From NCBI RefSeq assembly GCF_033439725.1, contig NW_026944391.1, forward strand, positions 1,426,001-1,490,000: a stretch of DNA of 64,000 nt, given 5' to 3'. Numbering within the stretch: the stretch's first letter is position 1; every line of letters starts with the position of its first letter. This document shows, piece by piece, positions 42,778 to 55,699 of the stretch. The position numbers were made by a program, and so were the translations under genes. The notes under the pieces were generated by a model, which saw nothing but the letters and a program-made list of their open reading frames with translations, ran no database searches and was not told where the DNA came from. Source of the stretch: Neurospora tetraspora (Eukaryota; Ascomycota; Sordariomycetes; Sordariales; Sordariaceae).

Positions 42778-43020
42778 GCACGACAGCTCTGCGCGTCCAG
42801 GAACGAACTTCGCACCCAGAATCTTCACCGAAGCAGCAGAACCAAACCTCTCCATCACTTCTTGGCCTGCTCGATATAGCCGTTTAACGACCTTTGAGGC
42901 CCCAAAACCTCGAGTATCTTCGGGAAAGCCCAGACGGTCTGCCTAGAGCCCGTCTGAATAAATCAAACTGCGAAATCGGCATTAGGACTGTGCAACTACA
43001 CCCTCCAACCGTCAAGCACA

Positions 43021-43470
43021 ATGCATCCGCAATTACTTTTCAGCCTCCTCCTGACCGTTCTCCTTGGCGCCTCTATGGCATTCGTCCTCCCCAAGTGGAA
43101 GCCCAACCCGCGACTCACACCCGAGTTGATCAACGTCGGCTCCAGCAGCAACACCCATCCAGTGAGCACGGCGGTCTACTTGCCGCACCAAATCAGCCCT
43201 CATGTGCAAACCGCCCGCACCGCTCCATTACATGTCAAATTGTCAGGACAGGCATTCCCCAACAACAAACGAGAAGAGGCGGAAGGTACGCATTTTAAAC
43301 ACGATACGGAAGCCAGAAGTGCCAGGGACAGCATAGAGGGACATGGAAGAATTTACAGGCGCGACGGCGGGGGATCTAACAACACCATCATTTACATCAT
43401 TGCTGCTATTTTAAGTGTTTTTTTTCTCATCGGGGGCGTGATCATTTGGCGCAAATTTCAAGGGCATTGA
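43021..43470 (+). CDS. VPK-type single-pass membrane protein with EGHGRIYRR motif
   Basis: 149 residues, one exon. Signal peptide MHPQLLFSLLLTVLLGASMA then FVLPKWKP. The roughly 95-residue ectodomain has no Cys. The juxtamembrane part carries EGTHFKHDTEA...SIEGHGRIYRRD, which aligns with QGTHLEYIVEG...NGEGHGSIYRRG in the gene at 44854; the RR is a possible Kex2 site. A membrane helix (TIIYIIAAILSVFFLIGGVI) and a very short cytoplasmic end (WRKFQGH) complete a type I protein. It is one of the clearest members of the plus-strand array. Function unknown. Confidence 0.78.
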   Translation: MHPQLLFSLLLTVLLGASMAFVLPKWKPNPRLTPELINVGSSSNTHPVSTAVYLPHQISPHVQTARTAPLHVKLSGQAFPNNKREEAEGTHFKHDTEARSARDSIEGHGRIYRRDGGGSNNTIIYIIAAILSVFFLIGGVIIWRKFQGH

Positions 43471-44853
43471 TCGACGACACTTGACATTAGGCCGCGAGAG
43501 AGATACGATTGAAAGGGCCGTGTTGGGATTTGATGGTGATGGTGCAGTGGGCGGAGATGAGGCCCGGAAAGTGACGATGGCTTTAATGAGGTAGAACGAT
43601 GAGAGAAGGAAAACGGCGTGGAGAGGGAAGTGACATGGCATATGATACGGCCCAAAGGGGTTCGAGGATTGGACAGCGCATGGTCTCTGGATATGCGATA
43701 GAAGAAAAGAAAATGGCACAGAAACATAGAAAGCGGAAATTTGAATAACTCGTCCCGCTTGGAACTTGCTCATGTGGACCACACGCTCGTTATTAGTAGA
43801 GGTTCCTATAATGTGTAGCTCAGATTTCTTGGAGCAGACGCCCAATTTTTCTGGTAGATTTGAGGATTTCACCGGCGACAAACGATATTTTGGGGGGGTT
43901 TGCGACGCGCTATGAACAGTAGGCGCGTGTTGAAGATGGCTCTAGAGCTTCTTATGTATAGGTCTATCAATAACGGCTCACTGGCCAATCATATTCGCTT
44001 TGATATCCCGATGCGGTAATACCCTGCCATTAGCGCCCATAGGGTCCCAGGCCGGTCCCTGCCTCGCCTGCTTGCCCCGCCGAGCCCGCATTGTTGATGT
44101 CGACTTCCTCCTCGCCCGTCGCGAACATCCTTTTCCATCACCGGCTTCCCAAACCCAACACCCAAATGGATCTTGTACCGCAAAGAGTTTTCCATCCGTC
44201 GTTATCCTTCTTTCCTTTGCCCTCTCACATACGGCACCATGACCGTTTGTCGTGCGCAGCTTCACACAGCCCCAGGCGTCAACTTCCTCCGCCGGCGCCG
44301 CGGCCGTTACCTCGTCTAGTCCTGCACCTTATAAGCCGCGCTAGAACCCCAGAAATAGAGTCCATGTGTTATCGTACTCTATTATTGCCATGGAGCTGAC
44401 CACTACTTGTTATAAAGCCAACAAAGCCGTTGGTCGCGAACGAACAATGGAGAAACAAGCCGGGCTGGACGAGTCAAGAACGAACGCCTACAAACGAGCC
44501 AGAGTCTGAGCCAGGTGAGCGGCTTTATCTGTCTCTGGAAGCATTCTCTCAACAGCCCAAGCGCCCGGTTGTCGTGCGTCAATTGCAAAAGAATAAAACT
44601 ACGTCGTCAACGGGAAGACCGGCGTTCGCTTCAGCGCCTAAACCCGAGTCACCTCGCCATATCTTTCAACATCGACGCACTGTATAGCACATGCTCAGAA
44701 GTCGGAAGACTGTGAAGGATCAATGATATTTCAAGGTACAAGTAGAAATGTTGACTAAACCTACCACAACGAATAGGACATTCGTACCCTATTAATCACA
44801 ACATTACAAGCAAAAAGGAACCTGTCAAGACAGCCATCCGCCAAAAGCCCAAA
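43471..44853. other. No gene recognised
   Basis: Frames on both strands are short and featureless. A TATAAAG at 44411 is too far from the next ATG to be assigned safely. Confidence 0.35.
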
Positions 44854-45291
44854 ATGAAGCCGTCACAAATCCTCCTTCGGTTAGCCGTGATCACCCTCTT
44901 CGGCGTTTCCACCGCATTCGCCGTCCCCGAGAGGAAGCCAGTCCAACAAAACGTCACTGTTCTCTCCAACAGCCCCGACTCAGCCAACGACACTCGACCG
45001 TCGAAACGGTCACCCTTTACATCGCCCGACAATCAGTCCTTGATTGATGGGTGGGAACGGCTCACGGGCCGGGAACCCAGAAGGGAAGGGACACAAGGTA
45101 CGCACTTGGAATACATTGTGGAAGGTGGGGAATTCGGGAATAATGGAGAGGGACATGGAAGCATTTATAGGCGGGGCCTGGAGGGATCCGGCAAGACCTT
45201 CGTGATTATTGCTTGTTCTATAGGGGTTCCCGTCCTTCTCATTGGTATCTGGATAATTTACTGCAAGGTCAGAGGGTCAGTTATTGACTAG
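44854..45291 (+). CDS. VPK-type single-pass membrane protein with EGHGSIYRR motif
   Basis: 145 residues, one exon. Signal peptide MKPSQILLRLAVITLFGVST, then AFAVPERKP. The ectodomain has three N-glycosylation sequons (NVT, NDT, NQS), a KRS site, and the juxtamembrane motif GTHLEYIVEG...EGHGSIYRRG shared with the gene at 43021. Membrane helix: FVIIACSIGVPVLLIGIWII; the tail is short and basic (YCKVRGSVID). A tandem paralogue of 43021. Function unknown. Confidence 0.78.
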   Translation: MKPSQILLRLAVITLFGVSTAFAVPERKPVQQNVTVLSNSPDSANDTRPSKRSPFTSPDNQSLIDGWERLTGREPRREGTQGTHLEYIVEGGEFGNNGEGHGSIYRRGLEGSGKTFVIIACSIGVPVLLIGIWIIYCKVRGSVID

Positions 45292-45340
45292 GCCAGGCTA
45301 AACACCAGTAGGAGGTACTTCTACACCACTTTTATCTTCC

Positions 45341-45768
45341 ATGGCTGAGACTGAGTTCGGAACACATTGGCTAATCAACAAAGTTCACGCAGATACCACG
45401 CATCTACCGCCAGATTTAACCAGAGCGTTCTCTGGTTCCCACGACAACCCTCGAGATATTGTCACACGAGACAACCCGAACGGTGCAAGTCGGGTCTACG
45501 CCCGGGAGGATGACATTGAAGGTCCGGAAATAGAAAGAGCAGATACACAGGAAGAGAAATACAAGAAGAGCATCATTAATTGAAAGTTGATTCGTCGTTA
45601 CACTATACGCTTGACGTCTGGGATTGGGGCCGGATTATCTTCCTTGTAGCTATCTTCGGTTTTGCCGGTGGATGTTTGATGTACCACAAGGTCATCAAAC
45701 CATGGTGGATAACACGTCAAGAGAATAAATCTGGATTTGATGGTGGACTGCAACTGTACTCCTTTTGA
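45341..45768 (+). pseudogene. Signal-less, frameshifted array member
   Basis: Two overlapping frames. The first (45341-45583) encodes MAETEFGTHWLINK... with sequences like SRVYARED and no signal peptide. The second (to 45768) carries a membrane helix (IIFLVAIFGFAGGCLMY) preceded by DVWDWG and followed by HKVIKPWW and a polar tail. They overlap at 45580-45583 and differ by one base of phase, and no intron is visible, so a single-base frameshift is the simplest reading. Lying 50 bp after the 44854 gene, it is probably a decayed tandem copy. Confidence 0.5.
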
Positions 45769-46164
45769 AGTTCGACTTCTTTTTTCGCAGCAGCATCTTG
45801 TTGAACAAGGGCATCCATAAATGGCCAAGCGTCCTGACCAATCAGACCGCGCAAGTATCTCAATACGGCGGCCGGTACCCCTACATTAGCGCCCGTCTGT
45901 TTCTGTGCTTTCCCTGCCGGCCCCGCCTATCAACGTCCTCGAATCCATCGAGTTGTGAATAAGAACTCTCGGCCGCCGCCATCACAACTTACAGTCATGC
46001 ACTATACGAACGAGGCCAGAGATTGCGAGCATGGAACCAGAAGCTTTACTCGTTCTTCGAACGCAGGCATTCTAGGCGCCTTCTGCTCATGCCCCCCCAA
46101 GGCCCCGACCGGCTCGTTGGCGTGGTCATTTCCAAACCGAGAGAAGGAATGCAGCACAAAGGAT

Positions 46165-46347
46165 TGTTGAGCATTAAGGTGCATGCATTAACAATTATCG
46201 ATCCAAATACGGATCCACTTTGTATATATATCGAAGGTTCTACCTTCTTCCCTTTTTCCCTTTCTTTCTTCTTTAATCAATTAAGTCAACTACTTTTGTT
46301 TATTCTCGTACATATATGTATTATTACTACTACGTATACTTCGGTAG
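46165..46347 (+). repeat. copia-2 5' LTR
   Basis: Starts TGTTGAGCATTAAGG and ends CTTCGGTA; aligned end to end with 60266-60447. It has fewer RIP changes at its start than the 3' copy. Confidence 0.9.
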
Positions 46348-46361
46348 GTTATAAGCCCAGA
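46348..46361 (+). other. copia-2 primer-binding site (half initiator tRNA-Met type)
   Basis: GGTTATAAGCCCAG directly after the LTR; one RIP-type change from GGTTATGAGCCC, as in copia-1. Confidence 0.65.
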
Positions 46362-46960
46362 ATGCATGTATAAGTTAAATTACCGCCTACCCTTAATATT
46401 ATTCCTATTTTCTATTTTATTTTATTTGTACCTTGTATTTTTTATACCTAGCGATGACTTCGCTTTGCGGTAAAATTGGAGTTTTATGATTATTAGAGGC
46501 CGCCGCGCATATAGTTAGATAAAAGTATGTAGATTTTTAAGTAGCCTGTATAGTAATATATATTGCTACCCCCGCTTCTATAAAATGTTAAAGAGTTTAT
46601 AAAGTTCTAGTTAAAAGCGAGGAAAATACAGTATATTACCGATTTATCGTTTATAAATATTAAAATAAATATTAAAGAATTTCGAAAGTTCTAGTTAGAG
46701 GTTTCACTATTATTACTACTTTAATTACCGTATCCGTAAGTACCCCCGCTATAATTTACAATTAAATATTTATCCCCTAGTAATCCTACGGTATTTAAAT
46801 CGCAGCCAATTCTTATGTTTCATTTAAAAAATTATCTTTATATTAATTACCTTTACAGTTATTTTTTTATTCTTCTTCGGGCCTTCTATCGCCTTCGCCT
46901 CTTCTATTATTATTAAATCCTTTAAATATTTAGGGTTATATTATTATATCTCCGCCTTTC

Positions 46961-46984
46961 GCTCCGCTCCGCTCCGCTCCGCTC
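46961..46984. repeat. Short tandem repeat (GCTCC)n
   Basis: Almost five copies of GCTCC, a GC-rich island in otherwise AT-rich RIP-mutated DNA. Confidence 0.85.
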
Positions 46985-49900
46985 GTACTTTAATATCTAA
47001 AATTCATTTAATATATTTAAATTATAAATTTCTACAATATATTTTAGCGCCGTACCCGTTACTAATTATACTGGGTATTATATTTAATACTATAGGCTAC
47101 TAAAAAACCCTCATATTAACCAATATTTTAAATTGGATTAAATAGGACCGGGCTGTACAAAATTATATTTGTATTGCGGCATTCGGAGTTGCCCTTATAA
47201 GTAATAACCCTCTACTATAAGGTCCTATTTAGAAGGATAGTAATTATCATAAATTTTATATTAATTAGGCTATTTATTAATCCAAATTTCTTAATATTAT
47301 TTTAGCTTTAATTAACGTAAACCTATTTATTTTATTCGAATTTCTAAACCCTCTATTGTAATTAGTTACTACGGTCTTTTAGGCTCTTGAACGCTTTACT
47401 AATTTAATCCGTATTATAGGGCTAGCCTATAATGTGGTTGCACTGCACTAACTGCATATGTGCCATACTAGAGCTAGTATTATAGCCTAGAGCTAGATAC
47501 TTACGCATTGGTTATATACTCTAATTACGTGTAGCCTCACGTGCGCGCGTACGGACTGGCCTGCATAGGCTCCCGCCTATATAGCTAGTCCTCTACGCAC
47601 ACTTTCCTTTCTCTCCTTTGTACAATAACGCATATCTTACCCTACCCCCAACGGTGCCCTCTCGCCCTGTGATAATCCGGACTAGTAGTTAGATAGGACC
47701 TTTTTATTAGAAATTAATTTAATAATAAGAAATTGTTTCCTTATTTTTATTCAATAGTATTATTAAATATATTAAAGAGTATAATTATATTTATATAGCG
47801 ATAGTTGGCTTGGATAGATCCTTAAGGATCTTCAAGCTATTTTTAATATTACGTTTGAAACCTTATTACTATATTAGGGTATAGTAAAAAGTTCGCGAAA
47901 CGTTAAAACGCGGGTTCTTGGTCGACGACGATAGTAAAATTATTTTTGATATTAGAATCGTATTTAGGACGTCCGATTACCCCTATTTACGATGTTGTAT
48001 TAATTGCGTATTGAAGAAGTGGGTATTGTAGCGGTCGGGAACAACGGCGGTAGTCTAGTGGCGAGCCGATACGCGCTTAGAAACTCCGCGACCGGAATAT
48101 TAACAATAACGACGATGGTTAATAGCGCTGAATCCGAAGCCTCCGTAACCCTAAAACCCCCTTAAGAAAATATAAAGAAATTCTTTTTAAAGGTTATAAA
48201 TTTCTTTAATATTAATAGTCCGTTCGATACCCGCGTAGCGTAGGCGGAAAGATTTTTTAATACCATTAAAGATATTTTTTATACGTAAGGCTAGATATTT
48301 TAATTTTGTAATACTTTTTCTAGATAATTTAAAAATAATATAAAAAAGTTAAAGAAAATAATTACTAATATAGCGAAAAAGTAAGTAACCCCCTTAAAAA
48401 TTTAGGCCGCCGTAGCCACAGATTTAAATACTTAACCGACGGGCTTAAAGAAATCTTATTTTACCCTAATAGGTATTTAAACTTTTATTTTCTTCCTAGC
48501 TGAATGATATTTAATAATTAAATTAAATAATATATTACTTTCTACAGAGTAAAAAAGGCGTATAATAAACGATATCGTATAAATAAATAATTAAAAATAC
48601 CCGAAAATTAAAGTTAAAATTATTATAAAATTATATTTTAACGGAAATTATATTATTATATTCGGAGAAGAAAGGAAGAAATAATATTTAAAGAATTAAA
48701 TTTAAATGATATACGTTTTCCATAAAAATTCAACGGTTATATTCCGTACGATTTTAATAATAGTTCGCGGCGTACTGTAGGTTCTTATTAATAATTTCGA
48801 ATTAAAGAAGTTAATTAAAGAAATATCCAAAGCGCATGAAATTAAGATTATTAAAACGAAAATATTCTAGAGGAAGTATAGGGGCGAAAAAGGTTCTTTC
48901 CTTTTAAAAGTTACTACTATAAATGATAGGGTTCGTTTTATTAGGAATTCCCTTTTTTAAATAAATAACGTATTCTATTATGAACCCTTTAATCGTCATA
49001 TAATGCTTTAATAGTATTATCATTATGAAGAATTTAATTATTTACGTAATTATTATCTTAAGGAGAAAAATATACGGTACTTTCGCTACGCCGAAAAGAA
49101 ATACCCGAATAAAATAATAAATGATATAAAAATTAATTACCCCTTTAATTAATAATCCGATTTTGTAAAATATTGTTTTTATAATTATCAAGGATATTTC
49201 ATATTTCTTTGTAGTTACCTATTTATAAAAATAGTATTTAATTGTTCCTTTATAGCGTTTATAGAACGCTTATATATATTTGCCCAATAGGCGGAATTAA
49301 TTATAATTAATAAAATACTAGCCCCTAATTAGTTCAAAGCTACCTAATCGGCCAATAAAGCTATATAATAATAATTCCTTTAATAAATACAAATTACGAC
49401 ATTACAAGAACCCGAAAGGGACGACCCCCCTATAACGCCTATTCGGTTATAATTTATACCTGCTAATAAAAATGATAATTTAAAAATCCTAAATATAAAT
49501 AATTTTGAAATTTTAAAATTTAAATAATAGTAAATAATAGTTAATAAAAAAAGCGGCCCCTATACGAAAGTATAGAAAGAATTCTACGTTAAATTAAATA
49601 TAATTAGAACGAAGCGTTAAAAGAGAATCCTTAAAATACTAAATATCGTTATTAAATCGAACTTTCGATTATATTAGAAGAGTACTATTTAAAGCTTTAC
49701 TATATAAATTTAAGAATTTTATATTAGAATATGGTAAAATTATATAATAAAATAAAAATTGTATTAAAAATAGAAAACTACTATAATATTATAGTAGTTT
49801 TAAAATTAAACTAAAGTACGGCCGTAAATAATATCCTTAATATTAAGGCTTCCCGCTATTAAATATTAAATAATATTAATTAAGGACGCGTAGTACTATA

Positions 49901-50170
49901 TATTAATAAATACTCTGTAATCGATTAATAGAATTATAAATAAGGAGAGGATTAAGTAATAATAAGAATTAAAAAAGGAGAAAACGAAGTAAGGGTATAA
50001 TCGGTCTATTTACTAATTTAAGATTCAGGTCCTAAATATAAATAGTATACTCCCCTTAAAAAAATTACGTCAAAACTGAAAGGAAAGGATATTATAATAG
50101 GGGATATAAACTTCTATTACTTAATATAAGATATTTATAGAAGGACGAATAGGGGTAATTATATCCTCCT

Positions 50171-50297
50171 TATAACAGGGTGGAATGCACATGCCCAGAC
50201 GGCCAAACCTAACCTCTACTAGAGGTAAAAGATAGGACGATGTTCGCTTGAACGAATATCGAAGTGTATACTATATAGGTATGTTAACCTTATGATA
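50171..50297. repeat. Left LTR of the mini element
   Basis: TATAACAGGG...CCTTATGATA; pairs with 50610-50738. Its terminal TG and CA are changed to TA by RIP-type transitions. Confidence 0.88.
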
Positions 50298-50609
50298 CTA
50301 CCTTCTCCTAAAAGAGGCTCTACAAGAGCCGATACTACCCTAATACCAGTCGAGAGGCGACGTTCACTTAGGGATAACGAATGCCCGATCGCAAAGTTCT
50401 ATATAGTACTACCCGAAAGGCCGTAACCTTTCCAACGGGGTCAATTGGGATATTCGGTTGTTATGGTCGTATTGTTTCTGTGCGATTACTTCCAAGGTTG
50501 TACGTCGGAACCTCAAAGTGTCTACCTCAAAGGGACGAAAGCTATACGAAAAACCCGCCTTCGAAATGCCCCGATTAGGAATTAAACCCGCCGTATTAAG
50601 CGAATATAT

Positions 50610-50738
50610 TGTAATAGGGTAGGATGTACATACCCAGACGGCCAAACCTAACCTCTACTAGAGGTAAAAGATAGGACGATATTCGCTTGCTAACGAATAT
50701 CGAAGTGCATACTATATAGGTATGTCAACCCTGTAACA
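50610..50738. repeat. Right LTR of the mini element
   Basis: TGTAATAGGG...CCCTGTAACA, with a two-base insertion (GCTTGCTAACG against GCTTGAACG) relative to the left copy. Confidence 0.88.
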
Positions 50739-53700
50739 CTCCTCTTACTAATAACGAATTACTAATTCGTATTAATAACGTTACAAGGCGAATTAATACG
50801 GCTAAGGAACGAAATATAATAGAAGCTTAGTAGTATTATCGATTATATTTAAATAATGAAAATATTATATATTATATATTAAATAGTAGAGGATGAAGTC
50901 CTTACCAGATCGGACTATTAAACTTAGTCGATTTTAATTTATACTGAAATTACTAAAGAGCCGGAAAATATTATAGAAAATTATAATTAAATATTTAAAA
51001 ATACTAAAAAGGTTAAAGAATTTATTATAGAATATATTATAATTCCGTTAGCAATTACTACAATTACTAAATTAGAAATTATAACCGACCGATTAATGAA
51101 AGAATTAATTAGGGTTACCGACGAAGTAATGTCGAAATAGAAAAAAGGAAGGGGTAAATACGTTAATTAATAGGATTTAGGTATAAAAGAGGCTATTAAA
51201 TATATAAAATAAATAGTAAGAGTGTAAAAATAGAAGAGAATACCTATAAGGAAGTAAAAATTAGAGGAAGCGAAATAGAAATAAATTAAAGCTATTTAAT
51301 TCGCGAAGGCGAAACGGTAATATACCTTCGCAGAAAATATATTAAAAGACTTAAAGAAATTTTAGACGTTTAAACGGTAAAGTAGAATATAGAATTATTT
51401 ACCTTTTAACCCCCTTAAAATCCTAGCATTATATTAAAAAGGAAATATAAAAGAGAAACGGACTTATAAAAATAAAATGGAAAGATTCTTCCTGGGGATA
51501 GAAGTACTAATAAATTATTTATTAGATTAGAAAAGGAGATAAAGGACCGAATTATTAATAAATGACGAAGTTAATATAAATAATATAATAAAAACACTAT
51601 ATCGTATAGCCCCTAATAAAGCCCTAAAAAACAATTAATTCTTTAATAAATTATTTAAAATATATAGGAAACGGCTAGCGGAAGCGCTAATTATAATTGC
51701 AATTAGGAATTTTACCTTCGGTTCGTTCTTAGTATAGTAGCGTTATACGAAAATAATAATATTAAAAAATTTTAAAAAGACGGCGGTATAGAAGAAAGTA
51801 ATAAGAATATTGAGCCCTATTACGCTTTTAAATTACGTAGGAAAAATATTGGAAGTAATAATTATAGAACGATTCGCCCTCGTAGTAAAAGAATATAAAC
51901 TCCTATTAAAGGGTTAAATAAAGAATAGGAAGGAGAAATCGACGGAATTTACAATTAAAGTAGTAATGGAAACGGTATATATAATATAAGAATTAAGAGT
52001 AGTAACGTTACTACTACTCCTAAATTTTAAAGGAGCGTTTAATTAGGTCAATTATAAGTAACTCTTTTATACCTTATAGAAAAAGGGGCTTCTATACTAA
52101 TTACTTTATTAAATCGAAAATTTCTTAATAAATTAGAGAGGAAACTTATTCTTCAATAGAAAATTATTTCGGAAATTTTAAATACCCGTAGGAAGTGCCG
52201 TAAAACTCCCTCTTCTCGCCTATCTTCTTTTTAATTTTTATTACCATTTTATATAAAATATTAAAAGAACTGAGGGGGATAATAACAGTAAAATTCGTAA
52301 ATAATACTGATATTTTAAGCTTTTTAAAATCGACGGGAAAAAATTACAATAAATTAAAGGAAGTTTAACGGACTTACCATAATTAAATACAGGAATATTG
52401 AATAGAGTTTAAAGTTAATAAATTAAAATTTATTTATTTAATTAAAACCCGGTAATTACAGACCGAATTTATTGATTTTAGAAAGTATTAATTAGCCCTA
52501 CGGAATTGGTATAATTCCTAAGAATATAATTAAATTGTAAATTAATTCACTAAATATATCGTTAAGTAATAAAAAAGCAAATATTAATGTAAATCTTTAT
52601 ATTTCTATATATTTCGGCGAAAACGTAAGGTTATAATTTCGTTTAAAGGAAGGAAATACATATAAAAGTAATTTGTACGGTAGCAACTTCTAGAATATTA
52701 ATATATTATATATTAACGGAACTACTTAAATAACTATATAATTTCGCGAAAACTTTCGTAAGGATTTAAATTAATTATTTTAAAGTAATTTTTAGAATTT
52801 ATAAAATGATATTTATATTTAATATTAAAATAAAAACCTTTTACTTACTTTTTAACTTTTATTTTAATAAGAGGGTTAGAACGTTTAAAGACCGGTTTAC
52901 TTAATTATTAATAATAGCCTTCGTTAGGAGGATACTAATCTAAATAGTAATAGAATTATAAAGCGGAAAGAGAATTAAATAATTATAATTACCCCTAATT
53001 AATAGCCGGGTAAAAACTAAATAGGCTAAATAATAAGCTCCGAGCGAAAACATTTTGATATTATAAGAAGAGGCAAAAAAACCTACGCCGGGTAAGAAAG
53101 ACAAATAATTAAAGGAGGCAATTTGGAGTGAATAGGTTGCAAAATAATATATTAAAGTAGCTAAAACAATAAAAAGAAAAGAAATTAAATACTATGAAAA
53201 CGTATACACAGTTCAACAAAATTATATTGTAATATTAGACTTAATTTAATATAAATAAGAAATTATTTTTGTACTACCTTTCGAAAATTATAAATTCGCT
53301 CCTAATATAAATTAGGATAGGCAAAATAAGCCTACGGGTGTTCCTATTCGAAAAAAGAGTTTTAAAGCTAATAATATTCTATTATTAATATAAATTATTT
53401 AAGGAGCCCTTCGAATATATTATATTAAGATATAGGGAGACGGAAAATATATAATTATAGAGAAACTTAATTTAGCTATAAAATAGTAAATAATTTTATA
53501 ATAAGTTTGAAACCATAGAAGGAACGGAACGGATTCTTTATTAGGCCTTACGCTTAGGTCGATTATAGGAGTACAAATTAGTAAAAAACATAAAATAAAT
53601 AAAAGAAGGTGAAGAATTATTAAAGAATTTAAAATAGTTTTTAATTTTAGGACGCGGAAATATATTTATAAAACATTCAAATTAATTACCCGGATATAAA

Positions 53701-55699
53701 AGAATTTAATAAACGCGTCGATATAATATTAAAAAAACGTTAATAAATTATTAATTAATATTAATTCTGATTACTAAAAATTAAATAATAATTATAATTA
53801 AAGAGTATTATAAAACCGAAAAGAAATTAAATCGCCGACGTAGAAAGAGAGAATATTATTTACTAACTATTTAAAGACAGGGCCGTTAAAAGTATTATAA
53901 AAATCTAATTTAAAATTAGAATTACTCTTATAATTACCCTTAAATTTATAATTGACTTCTTCTTCAATATTATTATTTTTAATAATATCGTTATCGATGT
54001 TAATTTATTTCAATAAACATTTATTCCCAATATACCCGCTTCCAATAATTAGAATAAAATTGAAAAAATAATTATTAAATAATAATTTAAAGATTTTAAA
54101 GTAAGTAGCGTAAATAATAGCCGCGATATTAGCAATTTAAATAAGAATTAACGAAGAAATCGAAACGGAAATCATATAACAAATTTATACGGTTAGAAAC
54201 GTCTTCGAAGGTAATTATAATCTAGCGAATAACGGTAATACCCTTCTTAATAATATTAATACAATCCGTTATATCATCAATATAATTTTTAATAACTAAA
54301 ATAAAATTATGAATTTTATTAAAGACGGCCTTAAAGGCTTTACCGGCCTTATCAGCGGAAACACGTAGCAAAATAATATTATAACGAAGAATAGTAAAAT
54401 TCAAAACGTTACCGGGGGTAACGCCGCTATTATTTATCTTCCTTTTCTTAAAAGAAGAATAAATATCGGAAAATGAAATTATAATAAAGGTATTACTATT
54501 ACTACTAAATTTATTATTGTTATCTTAAAGGGTAATACTTATTTTTTTAGTAGTAAAAGTAATTTATAAATTATTAATAAAAGTTTAATATTCGGGAAAT
54601 TTTAAATCGAAATTAGTATTATAGAAAACTTTAATAGTTTAAACGAAATTATAGCCGGGTTCGAAATAACGTCCCTTGGGTACTTCTTAAACTTTTTACT
54701 TAAATTATATTTATAATAAGGGTTTTTAATTTTAATTAATTTAAAAGTTAATTATAGTAATGAAGAGGAATAAGGGAGAGGCCTATAAGGATCCGCAAAA
54801 TAACGAATATTATCGAAAGTGCTATAGAAATATTTATAAAAAAGAATAACGCGAAGGACGACGTAATATAAATTATAAATATATAAAATAAATTAAATAT
54901 CGTTACCGGGCCCCCGATAATAAATTATAAAGTTAATATCCTTTTCCCGCCCCTTCGCCTTCTATTTATTTTAAAATTATTAGCGAAGGGCTTTAATAAT
55001 TTTTTTAAATACGCGACGGGTAATACTAAAGAATATCATAATAAAAGTAGTAATTTTAAGGTCCTTAGGGTTTTTAAAAATTTTAGCCGCTTTATTATTA
55101 TTAACTTTATTAAATTCATTGAGGGCATTAATTTAAATTTTATTAGAAGGAATTATAATAGCGCCGGGTCGGAATTGAGAAGGAAATATAAGCGGCGCGA
55201 TATTAGAGTAAGGATGGCAAATTAGAAAGTAAATAGAATAAAGAATATAAAAGGGAAGAAGAGGAAAAAAGGGAAAGAGCGAAGGAGAAATTATTTTATC
55301 GATTAGAGAGTAGGTTGCTATAATATATTTATTATAAAAGATAGGATAAAAGAGCGGGGTAGAGAAAAGTAAAAAAATAATAATACAATTAGCAATTAAT
55401 TCAATTTAGCAGAAAAAATAGGGGGGAAGTAGGATAAAGATAAGGCCGGAGGGACCGCGTACCGGAATTAAAGATTACGCTTCGGGAATAACGGTAAAAT
55501 TATACCGAATAAAAGATAAATGGCGAAAGTATAGTGCTAATATAGCGCCGTCGCAATAAAGTAACGGAGGGTTTTTAACCGGCTATAGTACGGTTTTTCC
55601 TACCGACTAAGAATGGAAGCAGCACCGCATACCTACTGGGTGGACTATATAGTTAGTTAGCGTATATAAGACTAATAATAATAATATTACGTTTTTTAT

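Larger units (their letters stand above)
50171..50738. mobile_element. TRIM-like mini LTR element, 568 bp
   Basis: Direct repeats 50171-50297 and 50610-50738 (about 128 bp, over 85% identical by eye) share the core CCCAGACGGCCAAACCTAAC and end in TGTAACA-type termini, flanked by a perfect 5-bp duplication CTCCT (50166-50170 and 50739-50743). The 312-bp interior codes for nothing recognisable; the 65-residue open frame at 50381-50578 has no features. Its GC content and retained CpA/TpG contrast with the surrounding RIP-mutated LINE. Confidence 0.88.
47436..55660 (+). mobile_element. Nested non-LTR (LINE, Tad1-like) remnant
   Basis: Plus-strand conceptual reading shows a gag-like first ORF region (about 48.0-49.6 kb) and a LINE reverse transcriptase at about 51.5-52.6 kb. 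Landmarks: IALLNYVGKILEV-like at 51.82-51.86 kb, a KSTEFTIKVV segment corresponding to the STE/A box, and LLLLNFKGAFN for the catalytic FxxxFD motif. Stops are RIP-type. The ends are approximate: patches that kept CpA/TpG at 47436-47690 and about 55600-55660 probably mark the ends, and a TAA-rich tail follows. I could not find its target duplication. It interrupts copia-2 and is interrupted by the element at 50171. Confidence 0.65.

Noticed and set aside
46961-46984. GCTCC repeat considered as a CRISPR or origin repeat
   Set aside because: It is a simple pentanucleotide microsatellite without spacers.
54222-54404. Minus-strand frame in the nested LINE
   Set aside because: Antisense shadow in AT-rich repeat DNA.
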